Assembly: GCF_003123685.1 (NCBI RefSeq)
Contig: NZ_QCYJ01000103.1
Location: forward strand, 496,001 to 560,000
Direction: 5' to 3'
DNA from: Nocardia aurea
GTDB taxonomy: Bacteria > Actinomycetota > Actinomycetes > Mycobacteriales > Mycobacteriaceae
Length of the DNA: 64,000 nucleotides
Shown: in pieces, positions 45,822-54,991 of the stretch
Numbering within the stretch: the first letter of the stretch is position 1
Layout of the letters: each line of letters opens with the position of its first letter
The notes under the pieces: generated by a model
Databases searched by the model: none
What the model saw: only the letters and a program-made list of their open reading frames with translations
What the model was told of the DNA's origin: nothing
Position numbers and translations under genes: made by a program

Positions 45822-46343
45822 CTACGGCGTCGAGTAACCGACGAGCGCGCCGATACCGGCCCCGATCGGGACGGTGACCAGGGCGCCGACGCCACCGAGG
45901 AAGAAGCCGAGTACCGCGCCGATACCGGCTCCGACCAGCGCCCCGATTCCGGCGTTGTACTGCTTGCGCGCCAGTGTGTCGGCGGCCTCGTCGATGGCCT
46001 GCGCGCTCGCCGACTGCGGCGTGAAGGTGAGCGTGCGGCCCTCGGCGCTGATCCGCGCGGTGCTCTGTGCGGCGGCGAGCGGAATGCTCGCGACGATATT
46101 TCCCGCGTTGTCGGTCAGCGCCACCGACGCGGCATCCGGTGCGAGCGTGAATCGACCCGCGTCCACGGTCGCGGTGACCCCGGTGCGATCGGCGGTGGCG
46201 GCCGCGACGTAGCCGATGCCGTGTTCGACCCCGTGGATCGCGGCTTCGGTATCGGATACGGGCTGTGCCGCTGCGGCGCCGGCGGTGATGCCGGTGGCGC
46301 CGATGGCGAGTAGAGCAGTGGCGGCGAACGTGTTGGCTCTCAT
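45822..46343 (-). CDS. secreted protein with C-terminal glycine-zipper segment
   Basis: A 173-residue exported protein. The signal peptide (FAATALLAIGATGITAGAAAAQP) is followed by a beta-rich domain with TVDAGRFTLAP and TARISAEGRTLTFTP. The last 45 residues are a hydrophobic Gly-rich stretch with repeated GxGxxxG (IGALVGAGIGAVLGFFLGGVGAL), the glycine-zipper pattern of pore-forming or membrane-inserting peptides. The starts MGKAM (46355) and MRANTF (46343) are both possible; the latter has GGGAAAG just ahead. No homologue is recognised. Confidence 0.7.
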   Translation of the reverse strand: MRANTFAATALLAIGATGITAGAAAAQPVSDTEAAIHGVEHGIGYVAAATADRTGVTATVDAGRFTLAPDAASVALTDNAGNIVASIPLAAAQSTARISAEGRTLTFTPQSASAQAIDEAADTLARKQYNAGIGALVGAGIGAVLGFFLGGVGALVTVPIGAGIGALVGYSTP

Positions 46344-47001
46344 TGCTTTCCCCATGTTCCGTCGGCCGATCGTGCGCCGACACTTTCCCCTGACGGCCGG
46401 ATCTCGGCCACCCCATTCTGACCCAGTCGACCGCCGCGCCGGAAGGTTTCGATCACATCGCTCCGATCCTCGGCGCTCGGTGTTCGCGGAGCCCGGCCGG
46501 ATTGTCTCGAGGTCCACCGCGCTTGCCCGCGAACGCTTTTCACGTCGCCCGGTATTCGCGGTCCCGATGCCGAGCGGCCGTCGCTCTACGGTCGATGCGC
46601 TCCACACCGATCGAAATCCTCTCGCCCACACCGGGACGAATCCGCGAACCACCCAGGCGGAACCCCGATCCCCGCTCGTGCGCGTCCCGCACCGGATACT
46701 CGAAACATCCTGTCGCCGGGATGATTAGCGACCCGATCGCCCGTTCCCGGTCTCGGGCACGACGACCCGTTCGCGCCGCCGCCCGGCACCCGCCGGACAC
46801 CGACCTCGATACCCGCGATCGCACACGCTGTGTGATAACCGGCACACCCGGGCGTCCGCGACGGCAGCCGATCGCCGCTTTTACCGAACCGATCCGACCC
46901 GCAGGTGAACGAATCGATATCCGGGCGTGGCAGATCGGGTGACTTGTAGGGTGCTCGGAAAGCCGGAGCGATCGGCTTGGTGTGGATGAAGGGATGCCCT
47001 G
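46344..47001. other. 658-bp region without a supported gene
   Basis: All frames give Arg- and Pro-rich translations that look like shadows. A TAGGGT hexamer at 46947 could be the -10 of the following gene. It may be a decayed gene or long regulatory DNA; nothing more can be supported. Confidence 0.5.
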
Positions 47002-47523
47002 ATGGCGGATACGTCGGTCGAAGTTCTCCTGGAAGACTTCGAGAACAAGGACAACTGGGATCTCGGTGGCCCGGGGGCCGGGCAGACCCATATCACCACC
47101 TTCGCGGAGGGCGCGCCGAGCAAGGAACCCGGCGTGTACGCCAACGGCGCGGCCGGCGCCGACTACCGGGCTGTCGCCCTGCTGGTCAAGGCCGCCGCGG
47201 AAGGTCTGGACATCGAACTGAACCCCAAACCCGGCTCCGCGTTCACCGTCCCGGGACAGCTGGAGGAACTGAACCTCTGGGTCCGTTCACCGCACGCCTC
47301 GATCCGGGTCTTCGCCCGTGTCGGCGTCGGCGGCGAGGAACAGGAACTGTCCCTCGGCCGCATCACCGCCAACGGCGAGTGGCAACGCGCGGGCCACGAG
47401 CTACCCGACCCCGCCGCCGACGTGGCCATCCTCGGCCTACGCATCCGCCTGGCCGAGGTCATCAAACGAGCGGGCGAGGTCATGATCCTGCTCGACGACC
47501 TCACCGCCCGCACCCGCCGCTAG
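47002..47523 (+). CDS. hypothetical beta-sandwich protein next to the TerD fusion
   Basis: A 173-residue cytoplasmic protein without signal peptide. It begins VEVLLEDFENKDNWDLGG and continues with strands such as LEELNLWVRSPHASIRVFARVGVGG, LGRITANGEWQRAGHELP and GEVMILLDDLTARTRR. The opening FENxxNW and final LDDL resemble carbohydrate-binding or FlaA-like jelly-roll domains, but this is a visual impression. It converges on the TerD-nuclease gene with a shared terminator. A GAAGGGA site precedes ATG 47002. Confidence 0.6.
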   Translation: MADTSVEVLLEDFENKDNWDLGGPGAGQTHITTFAEGAPSKEPGVYANGAAGADYRAVALLVKAAAEGLDIELNPKPGSAFTVPGQLEELNLWVRSPHASIRVFARVGVGGEEQELSLGRITANGEWQRAGHELPDPAADVAILGLRIRLAEVIKRAGEVMILLDDLTARTRR

Positions 47524-47532
47524 CCGGGAGAA

Positions 47533-47552
47533 CCTGAGCCCCTCGGCTCAGG
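47533..47552. terminator. bidirectional terminator hairpin
   Basis: CCTGAGCC and GGCTCAGG form a perfect 8-bp stem with a CCTC loop between two convergent genes, reaching the stop codon of the TerD fusion. Confidence 0.65.
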
Positions 47553-49554
47553 AGTGTGTGGTCTCCGCCGCGTCGACCACCGCCGGTTCGGCCTGTCTCG
47601 GCGCCGCGGGGACCCATACGCGCAACGGCTGTACGACCGTGCCGTAGAACGCGTCGGCGGCCGCGGCCACACTCGCGATGAAACTCGCCGCCGTACCGGA
47701 CCGGCGGCTGCCCAGCGGAAAGGTCTGCTCGAGCGAGAACGACACGATGGTGCCGCCGCGCTGCTCGGTGAGCACCTTCGGATTCGCGCGAACTTTCCCG
47801 AGGATTTCACAGGTCTCGTTGCCGCGCTCGGAGAACACCGCCTCCACCTGGACTTCGCCGGGAGCATCGCCGAGTTGACGGAGCAACCACGACACCCGGC
47901 GGGCCGAGGTCCCCTCGTTCGGCGCGTCCAGGACCGTGCGGCATCGGATCCGGTTGGTCCGTACGTCGGCGACGACGACGAGGTCACCGGCGGCATCGGG
48001 AATCCGCAGCACCGCCTCGAACGTGCCGTCGGCCGCCAAGCGTTCGGCGACCGCGGCATTGCGCGCCGTCGGATCCGACTGGTGCCTGCGCGGCAGCACA
48101 TGTTTGACCGTCACCCCGAGCTCCGCCGTGAACCGCAGCGCCAGGTGCCGCGACAGCGACACCCATTTCTCGGCGACGGTGAGCCCCTTCTGATCGCCCG
48201 AGCGCAGCGTGCCGGCGGTCACCGCGTCCCGCACGGCGACCCAGTGCCTGCCCATGTCCACGAGTTCGGTCGCACCCGACCGAGGATGTTCGAGGTAGCG
48301 CAGGAATTCGCTCGCGATCCACGCCTGGAGGTCGTCCTCGATGCCACCGTGCGACAGCAGCATGCGCACCTCGTGGGTAACCTCGGCCCAGGAGAGATGC
48401 CGCAGCGCGACCTTGGCCAATTTGCGGCGGTCGACCTCGACGGGCAATTCTCCCGGACCGGCCGGCACATCGTTGGACAGGCTGATCACCGCGTCGTACT
48501 TCTTCTTCCTGGCCACATCGAGGTAACTCTCGAGCTGCTCGCGGCGAAGCTTCCCGGAACCTGTCTTGACCTCGAGCAATCCGGTCCACACCCGCGTACC
48601 GCGCACCACCTTGAGCACCGCGTCGGGGATGACCTTCGACTCACCGCGCTCGTACTGGACTTCGACATAACCTTCGAACGCTCCGGCGGGCGCTCCGAGT
48701 CGAGCGCAGAGTGCCCGTGCGAGCGGCCGTACCGCCTGCATCGTCGCGATCAGCGCCGACGTCGCACGTTTCTCCTGTTCCTCGCCCGCGCCGACACCGA
48801 ATACCGAGAACAGCCGCGCGGGCTGCCAGGTGTCGAGTTCGGCGAGCTTGAATTCGATCGGCTTGGCCTTCTTCGCCACCCGTTTGGCGGTGCGCACGCC
48901 GCTGCCGCGACCGGCGGTCCGGCTCGGGGAGGCGTTCTTCGCCTGCTCGACGATCGCGAGATCGGGGACGGCCGAAGGCTCGGGAGCGGATTCGACCGGC
49001 ACGTCGACGTCGGAGTCCGGCTCGTCATCGACGGCGACACCGTAATCCGCGGCGAGACCGGCCAATCCGGAATCCCAGCCCTGTCCGACGGCGCGGACTT
49101 TCCAGCCCTCGCCTCGTCGATATATCTCGCCGAAGACGAAGGCCGATTCGGTGCTCACGTCGGCGGTGACGTATTCGGCCAGGGAATGGCCCGCACCGTC
49201 CACCACGTGGAAGGTGAGTTTGCCGAGTTCGCCGAAGGTGCCGGTGCCGATACTGCCCGCGAGCGCGACCGTGTGCACATGAGCGGGCACCGTCGACAGG
49301 TCGATCGTGATCCTGGCCTGAGCACCCTCCTCTGTCGCGCTGGTGCCGAGGAAACGTACCGATCCGTCCGAGGATTCGGGCTGATTGTAGAAAACGAAGT
49401 CGGAGTCGGAGCCGACCTTTCCGTCGGCGCCGAGCAGCAGGGCGGACGCGTCGACCTCGATATCGGATTCCGTCCATCCGGTCACCACATCGATCCCGAC
49501 GACATCATCCGGCAGCGGAATGTTCTGGCCTTTGGACAGCATCGGAGGCAACAC
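47548..49554 (-). CDS. TerD domain fused to a PD-(D/E)XK nuclease-like domain
   Basis: A 668-residue fusion. Residues 5-175 are a TerD domain: LSKGQNIPLP, then LLLGADGKVGSDSDFVFYNQP, and a C-terminal FGEIYRRGEGWKVRAVGQGWDSGLAGLAADYGV; TerD binds Ca2+ in tellurite and stress response. A Lys/Ala-rich linker follows. Residues about 235-420 hold IPDAVLKV and, 17 residues later, LLEVKTG, the D311...E328-x-K330 core of PD-(D/E)XK nucleases, followed by LRREQLESYLDVARKKKYDAVISLSN. The C-terminal 240 residues are unrecognised. A nuclease tied to TerD suggests defence or DNA-damage stress. The start is GTG 49554 or ATG 49542. Confidence 0.82.
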   Translation of the reverse strand: MLPPMLSKGQNIPLPDDVVGIDVVTGWTESDIEVDASALLLGADGKVGSDSDFVFYNQPESSDGSVRFLGTSATEEGAQARITIDLSTVPAHVHTVALAGSIGTGTFGELGKLTFHVVDGAGHSLAEYVTADVSTESAFVFGEIYRRGEGWKVRAVGQGWDSGLAGLAADYGVAVDDEPDSDVDVPVESAPEPSAVPDLAIVEQAKNASPSRTAGRGSGVRTAKRVAKKAKPIEFKLAELDTWQPARLFSVFGVGAGEEQEKRATSALIATMQAVRPLARALCARLGAPAGAFEGYVEVQYERGESKVIPDAVLKVVRGTRVWTGLLEVKTGSGKLRREQLESYLDVARKKKYDAVISLSNDVPAGPGELPVEVDRRKLAKVALRHLSWAEVTHEVRMLLSHGGIEDDLQAWIASEFLRYLEHPRSGATELVDMGRHWVAVRDAVTAGTLRSGDQKGLTVAEKWVSLSRHLALRFTAELGVTVKHVLPRRHQSDPTARNAAVAERLAADGTFEAVLRIPDAAGDLVVVADVRTNRIRCRTVLDAPNEGTSARRVSWLLRQLGDAPGEVQVEAVFSERGNETCEILGKVRANPKVLTEQRGGTIVSFSLEQTFPLGSRRSGTAASFIASVAAAADAFYGTVVQPLRVWVPAAPRQAEPAVVDAAETTHS

Positions 49555-49988
49555 GGCAATTCCCGTCTACGATTCGGCACGCATGATTACAGAAGGGTTC
49601 GGGTTCGAATCATTCGAATGCCGACCCTTATGGCAGCACCGCGTATCGGGCGGTGACGCTGGGGTAGTCGGCTGGATGCCGTGCCCCGTTACAACAGTTC
49701 GCTGCCCGATCATTCTGCTGTACATTCCACGGCAAAATGTCGAGAGTGATTGCTATATCGAACCTTTCGGTCCGATATTCCTCGGTATCCGGTCCCCGAG
49801 TGTGATTCGAGGTTCGATACGCGGTGCCTATTCGGGCCGTGTCGAGAACCGCACGATTCTCGGACCGACATTGTCATCGAGTGAAGAAAAGCGGACGGAC
49901 TGATTCGAGGCCGCGTCTACTGTCGATCGAAGGATTCGGCAGCGTGGTGTGTGGTGGTTCGACCGCACGGACGATCGCGCGATTCTCG
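49555..49988. other. 434-bp region between the TerD fusion and TVP38-like genes
   Basis: No supported gene. The region is richer in A+T than its surroundings and contains a 15-bp palindrome at 49604, upstream of the TerD fusion. It is the right-hand edge of the block absent from the M. tuberculosis gene order. Confidence 0.55.
49604..49618. promoter_or_regulatory. 15-bp palindrome upstream of the TerD fusion gene
   Basis: TTCGAAT and ATTCGAA flank a single central C, about 50 bp upstream of the TerD-nuclease start on the minus strand. It is a candidate operator; no regulator is adjacent. Confidence 0.4.
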
Positions 49989-50693
49989 CTACCGAGGGGG
50001 GAGCGCCGTCGCGGGGGCCGCAATCTCGTCGGGGTCCTCGACGGGCACCAGTGGGTCGGGGTTCCATCGGCTGTCGACGACGAGGCCGATCAGCCCGATC
50101 GCTATGCAGAGACCGGAGACGGCGAGCATGGCGGGGTGGGTGCCTCCGGTCAGGGCGTCGGCGAGGATGACGGTGGCGACGGTGCCGGGGACCGAGCCGA
50201 TGAGGGATGCGGCGAGGTAGGGCCAGAAACGCACCGAGGACAGCGCGCAGCAGTAGTTCACGACCGAGAACGGGGCGAAGGCGACCAGGCGCAGTGAGCC
50301 GACCGCGAGCCAGCCGCGTCGTTCGAGGCGTTGATCGATCGCGCGGACGGCGGGATGGGTCAGGCGGGCGGCGACGTGGTCGCGGTCGAGCGCGCGGACC
50401 AGGAGCAGGGCGAGGGCGGCGGCGACGGTGGTCGCGGACAGGGCGACGACGCTACCGAGTAGCGGACCGAACAGGACCCCGCACGACACGGTGAGCACGG
50501 TGCGCGGAATCGGCGCGGTCGCCGCGACGGCGTAGACGACGAAGAACACCAGCGGGAACCAGGGGCCGACCGAATCGGCCCACTCCTGCATCCGCTGCGG
50601 ACCCGGCAGCGGAATCAGCATCGCGCCGACGAACAGGATGCCGACGCCGAGAAGTAGCGCGACGATACGCCGGTTGCGAATGAGCCAGGTCAC
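49989..50693 (-). CDS. TVP38/TMEM64-family membrane protein (Rv1491c-like)
   Basis: A 234-residue polytopic membrane protein of the VTT/DedA-like superfamily. Helices include VALLLGVGILFVGAMLIPL and WFPLVFFVVYAVAATAPIPRTVLTVSCGVLFGPLLGSVVA, with the conserved re-entrant FGPLLG region. LRLVAFAPFSVVNYCCALSSVRFWPYLAASLIGSVPGT matches the family's second signature. Its position beside mutA, on the opposite strand, is the same as Rv1491c. The family is linked to lipid scrambling or polyprenyl-phosphate transport, unproven here. The start is GTG 50693. Confidence 0.87.
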   Translation of the reverse strand: MTWLIRNRRIVALLLGVGILFVGAMLIPLPGPQRMQEWADSVGPWFPLVFFVVYAVAATAPIPRTVLTVSCGVLFGPLLGSVVALSATTVAAALALLLVRALDRDHVAARLTHPAVRAIDQRLERRGWLAVGSLRLVAFAPFSVVNYCCALSSVRFWPYLAASLIGSVPGTVATVILADALTGGTHPAMLAVSGLCIAIGLIGLVVDSRWNPDPLVPVEDPDEIAAPATALPPR

Positions 50694-50870
50694 GCGAGGC
50701 AGGTTACCGGTTGGTAGTGGCGGCCAGGGTCAACCCTCGGGGGCACTGCCGCTAGCATCAGAAGAAACGGGACGAATGCTCGTTAACCGAAGTGCTCGCT
50801 GACCTGGGCGAATGCGGAGGTAATGGGTGCGCACAGTGGGTGCGCCATCTCGAGTGGAAGAGGGAAAGCA

Positions 50871-52727
50871 GTGCCGATTGCTTCAGAACCGGCCGCCGAG
50901 TCGGTACCGGAGTACGCCGCATGGCGTAAGGGAGTGGCCGGCGTCCTGGCGAAGGCCCGCAGGGTCGAGATCGCCGAATTGCCGGAGGAGCCCGAGCATC
51001 TGCTCGCGGAGACCACCTACGACGGACTCACCGTCGCCCCTTTGTACACCCGTCGCGACGAGCTGCCCGAGCAGCCGCTGCCCGGCGCCTTCCCCTTCGT
51101 GCGCGGACGCGACGCGACCCGTGACGTCCACCGCGGCTGGTACGTGACCGCACCGGTCACCTCGTCCGACGCGGCCGCCGCCAACCGGGAGATCCTGTTC
51201 GGCCTGGAGAACGGCCACAGCGCCGCGTGGATCGCCACGGGCGAGCGCGGGGTGCCGGTCGAACAGTTGCCGACCGCGCTCGCCGGACTGCTCTTCGAAC
51301 TCGCGCCGCTCACGGTGAGCGCGGGCCCCGCGGTCGGCGCCGCCGCCACCCGGATCTTCGCGGTGCTCGACGAGTACAAGACCCCGGACCGGGCGGCGAT
51401 CACCGTCGCCCTCGGCGCCGCTCCGCTGACGAGCCGTTTCGCCGGCGTCGACGACGCGGGTCTGCCGGAGACGCTGACCCTCGCCGACCAGGCCATCGCA
51501 CGCGAGGAGACGATCCGCGCGATCACCGTGGACGGCACCGTATTCCACGACGCGGGCGCGTCCGACGCCCAGGAACTCGGCGCCGCCGTGGCAGCCGGTC
51601 TGGAATACCTGCGCGCGCTGAGCCCCGGCCGCGATATCGCCGATGTGCTCGGTCAGCTGGAATTCCGGTACGCCGCCACCGACGACCAGTTCGCCACCAT
51701 CGCCAAATTCCGCGCCGCGCGTCAACTGTGGGCGCGGGTGGCGCACGTGTGCGGTGCCCCCGCCTTCGGCGACGCGCCCCAGCACGCGGTGACCTCGGCG
51801 GCCATGATGACCCAGCGCGACCCGTGGGTGAACCTGCTGCGCACCACCCTCGCCGCGTTCGGCGCGGGCGTCGGCGGCGCGGACACCGTGACGGTGCTGC
51901 CCTTCGATTCCGCGCTGCCCGTCGGCGAACTCGGCGTCTCGAAGTTGTTCTCCGACCGCATGGCACGCAACACCCAGTTGCTGCTGCTCGAGGAATCGCG
52001 CCTCGGCCACGTCCAGGACCCGGGCGCGGGTTCCTGGTACGTCGAGGATCTCACCGCCGCCCTCGCGGACAAGGCGTGGGAGTTCATGCGGGAACTCGAG
52101 GCCGCGGGCGGCTACACCGCCGCGCTCGACTCGGGTCTGCTCGCCGAGCGGATCGCCGAGACCCACGCGGCCCGCGACGCCGATGTGGCCCACCGCAAGA
52201 CCGCGGTCACGGGTGTGAACGAATTCCCGAACCTGGCCGAGAAACCGCTGTCGGAAGCGGCCCGCGACAGCGGTCTCAGCACCCGATACGGCGCGGCCTT
52301 CGAAGAACTGCGCAACCGGTCCGACGCCTACCTGGCGGCCAACGGCGCGCGGCCGAAGGCGCTGCTGGTGCCGCTGGGCACGGTGGCCGAACACAATGTG
52401 CGCGTGACCTTCATCGCGAACCTGCTGGCCTCCGGCGGTATCGAATCGGTCAACCCGGGACCGCTGGACGTGGACGGAATCGCCGCTGCCGCCACCGAAT
52501 CCGGCGCCGCGATCGCGGTGCTGTGCGGTTCGGACAAGCGTTACGGCACCGAGGCGGGCGGGGCCGTCGAAGCCCTGCGCGCGGCGGGTGTCGGCACGGT
52601 ACTGCTGGCCGGTGCCGCGAAGGCGGTCGCCGATCTGAGTGAGACACAGCGACCGGACGGATACCTCACCGCGAAGATCGACGCGGTCGCGGCACTGTCC
52701 GGCCTGCTGGAGAAGGTAGGAGCCTGA
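50871..52727 (+). CDS. mutA: methylmalonyl-CoA mutase small (beta) subunit
   Basis: A 618-residue subunit of adenosylcobalamin-dependent methylmalonyl-CoA mutase, which interconverts methylmalonyl-CoA and succinyl-CoA. It has the TIM-barrel region (FPFVRGRDATRDVHRGWYV, QRDPWVNLLRTTLAAFGAGVGGADTVTVLPFD, LLEESRLGHVQDPGAGSWYVE) but its C-terminal Rossmann half lacks the DxHxxG cobalamin-binding motif, as expected for the non-catalytic subunit. GTG 50871 has AGAGGGAAA upstream; longer frames from 50823 are less likely. The stop overlaps the mutB start. Confidence 0.95.
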   Translation: MPIASEPAAESVPEYAAWRKGVAGVLAKARRVEIAELPEEPEHLLAETTYDGLTVAPLYTRRDELPEQPLPGAFPFVRGRDATRDVHRGWYVTAPVTSSDAAAANREILFGLENGHSAAWIATGERGVPVEQLPTALAGLLFELAPLTVSAGPAVGAAATRIFAVLDEYKTPDRAAITVALGAAPLTSRFAGVDDAGLPETLTLADQAIAREETIRAITVDGTVFHDAGASDAQELGAAVAAGLEYLRALSPGRDIADVLGQLEFRYAATDDQFATIAKFRAARQLWARVAHVCGAPAFGDAPQHAVTSAAMMTQRDPWVNLLRTTLAAFGAGVGGADTVTVLPFDSALPVGELGVSKLFSDRMARNTQLLLLEESRLGHVQDPGAGSWYVEDLTAALADKAWEFMRELEAAGGYTAALDSGLLAERIAETHAARDADVAHRKTAVTGVNEFPNLAEKPLSEAARDSGLSTRYGAAFEELRNRSDAYLAANGARPKALLVPLGTVAEHNVRVTFIANLLASGGIESVNPGPLDVDGIAAAATESGAAIAVLCGSDKRYGTEAGGAVEALRAAGVGTVLLAGAAKAVADLSETQRPDGYLTAKIDAVAALSGLLEKVGA

Positions 52728-54991
52728 TGACTACGCGCGAAGTCGAACATGTGATCGGCAGTTTCGCCGATGTGCCGCTGCACGAGCGCGCGCCCGAACC
52801 CGCCGCGGTCGACGCCGCGCAGGTGCGGGAATTCGTCGCCGAGGCCGCCGAGGCGAATCACTACACCCCCGATCAGTTGGTGTGGGCGACCCCCGAGGGC
52901 ATCGACGTGCCGCCGGTGTTCACCAAGGCCGATCGCGACGCCATCGTGGCCGAGGGCTTCCCGCTCGACAGCGTTCCCGGTGTCGCGCCGTTCGTGCGCG
53001 GTCCGTACCCGACCATGTACGTGAATCAGCCGTGGACGATCCGCCAGTACGCGGGGTTCTCCACCGCCGCCGATTCCAACGCCTTCTACCGCCGCAATCT
53101 GCAGGCGGGACAGAAGGGCCTCTCGGTCGCCTTCGACCTGGCCACGCACCGCGGCTACGACTCCGATCATCCGCGCGTGCAGGGTGACGTCGGCATGGCC
53201 GGTGTCGCGATCGACTCGATCCTGGACATGCGCCAGCTCTTCGATCACATTCCGCTGGACCAGGTTTCGGTGTCGATGACGATGAACGGCGCGGTGCTGC
53301 CGATTCTCGCCCTCTACGTCGTTGCCGCCGAGGAACAGGGCGTCACGCCCGAACAGCTGGCCGGAACCATTCAGAACGACATTCTGAAGGAGTTCATGGT
53401 CCGCAACACCTACATCTATCCGCCCAAGCCCTCGATGCGGATCATCTCCGACATCTTCGCCTACACCAGCTCGAAGATGCCGAAGTTCAACTCGATCTCC
53501 ATCTCCGGCTACCACATCCAGGAAGCGGGAGCGACCGCCGATCTGGAACTGGCGTACACCCTCGCCGACGGCGTGGAGTACATCCGGGCCGGTATCGAGG
53601 CGGGTATGGAGGTGGACAAGTTCGCGCCGCGGCTGTCCTTCTTCTGGGCCATCGGCATGAACTTCTTCATGGAGGTCGCCAAACTCCGTGCGGGACGGCT
53701 GCTCTGGAGCGAGCTCGTCGCGAAGTTCAACCCCAAGAGCGCGAAATCGCTGTCGCTGCGCACCCATTCGCAGACCTCGGGCTGGTCGCTGACCGCCCAG
53801 GACGCCTACAACAATGTGGCGCGCACCTGCATCGAGGCGATGGCCGCGACCCAGGGCCACACCCAGTCGCTGCACACCAACGCCCTGGACGAGGCGCTGG
53901 CACTGCCGACCGATTTCTCCGCCCGCATCGCCCGCAACACCCAGCTGCTGATCCAGCAGGAGTCCAACACCACCCGCCCGATCGACCCGTGGGGCGGCTC
54001 GTACTACGTCGAATGGCTCACCCACCAGCTGGCCAACCGGGCCAGGGCCCATATCGCCGAGGTGGAAGCGCACGGCGGTATGGCACAGGCCATCGGCGAG
54101 GGCATCCCCAAGCTGCGCATCGAGGAAGCCGCCGCGCGCACCCAGGCGCGCATCGACACCGGGCAGCAGCCGGTGATCGGCGTGAACAAGTACCAGGTCG
54201 AAGAGGATCAGCAGGTCGAGGTCCTCAAGGTCGAGAACTCCCGCGTGCGCGCCGAGCAGATCGAGAAGTTGCGGCGGCTGCGCGCCGACCGGGATTCCGA
54301 CGCGGTCGAGCGGGCGCTGAACGAATTGACCCGTGCGGCGGCCTCTTCCGAGGGCGGCATGCAGAACAACCTGCTCGCCCTCGCCATCGACGCCGCGCGC
54401 GCCAAGGCCACCGTCGGCGAGATCTCCGACGCGCTGGAGAAGGTCTACGGCAGGCATCAGGCCGAGATCCGCACTCTGTCCGGCGTGTACCGCGACGAGG
54501 CAGGGAAGGTCACCAACATCACCACCGCGGTCGAACTCGTCGAGGAATTCGCGGAGGCCGAAGGCCGTCGCCCGCGTATCCTCGTCGCGAAAATGGGTCA
54601 GGACGGACACGATCGAGGACAGAAGGTGATCGCCACCGCCTTCGCAGACATCGGCTTCGACGTCGACGTGGGCCCGCTGTTCCAGACCCCCGAAGAGGTG
54701 GCGCAGCAGGCGGCCGACAACGACGTGCACGTCGTCGGTGTGTCCTCGCTCGCGGCGGGCCACCTCACGCTGGTGCCCGCTCTGCGGCAGGCACTGGCGG
54801 ACGCGGGTCGTCCCGACATCATGGTGATCGTCGGCGGCGTGATCCCGCCCGGTGACTTCGACGAGCTCTACGAGGCGGGCGCCGCGGCGATCTTCCCGCC
54901 CGGCACGGTCATCGCCGAGGCGGCGATCGACCTGCTGAAGAAGCTCGGCGCCGAACTCGGTCACGGCGCGGACGCCACCGCGACCGAATGA
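52727..54991 (+). CDS. mutB: methylmalonyl-CoA mutase large (alpha, catalytic) subunit
   Basis: A 754-residue catalytic subunit. The barrel carries the substrate motif RGPYPTMYVNQPWTIRQYAGFSTA and the metal/substrate loop SISGYHIQEAGA. The C-terminal cobalamin domain has DGHDRG, with H628 as the lower axial ligand, then SSLAAGH and IVGGVIP. It links propionyl-CoA metabolism to the TCA cycle and can run in reverse to make methylmalonyl-CoA for methyl-branched lipids. It overlaps mutA and meaB by four bases or fewer at each end, forming one translational unit. Confidence 0.97.
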   Translation: MTTREVEHVIGSFADVPLHERAPEPAAVDAAQVREFVAEAAEANHYTPDQLVWATPEGIDVPPVFTKADRDAIVAEGFPLDSVPGVAPFVRGPYPTMYVNQPWTIRQYAGFSTAADSNAFYRRNLQAGQKGLSVAFDLATHRGYDSDHPRVQGDVGMAGVAIDSILDMRQLFDHIPLDQVSVSMTMNGAVLPILALYVVAAEEQGVTPEQLAGTIQNDILKEFMVRNTYIYPPKPSMRIISDIFAYTSSKMPKFNSISISGYHIQEAGATADLELAYTLADGVEYIRAGIEAGMEVDKFAPRLSFFWAIGMNFFMEVAKLRAGRLLWSELVAKFNPKSAKSLSLRTHSQTSGWSLTAQDAYNNVARTCIEAMAATQGHTQSLHTNALDEALALPTDFSARIARNTQLLIQQESNTTRPIDPWGGSYYVEWLTHQLANRARAHIAEVEAHGGMAQAIGEGIPKLRIEEAAARTQARIDTGQQPVIGVNKYQVEEDQQVEVLKVENSRVRAEQIEKLRRLRADRDSDAVERALNELTRAAASSEGGMQNNLLALAIDAARAKATVGEISDALEKVYGRHQAEIRTLSGVYRDEAGKVTNITTAVELVEEFAEAEGRRPRILVAKMGQDGHDRGQKVIATAFADIGFDVDVGPLFQTPEEVAQQAADNDVHVVGVSSLAAGHLTLVPALRQALADAGRPDIMVIVGGVIPPGDFDELYEAGAAAIFPPGTVIAEAAIDLLKKLGAELGHGADATATE

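Noticed and set aside
46540..47091. 183-codon minus-strand frame in the 658-bp gap
   Set aside because: Arg/Ser/Pro-rich translation, no ribosome-binding site, and it overlaps the start of the well-supported gene at 47002.
49595..49640. GGTTCGAATC-like T-arm suggesting a tRNA
   Set aside because: No acceptor stem, D-arm or anticodon arm can be paired around it; the stretch is better explained by the TTCGAAT/ATTCGAA palindrome.
29297..49988. Integrative element or genomic island with att sites
   Set aside because: No integrase, transposase, tRNA or terminal direct repeat was found at either edge.
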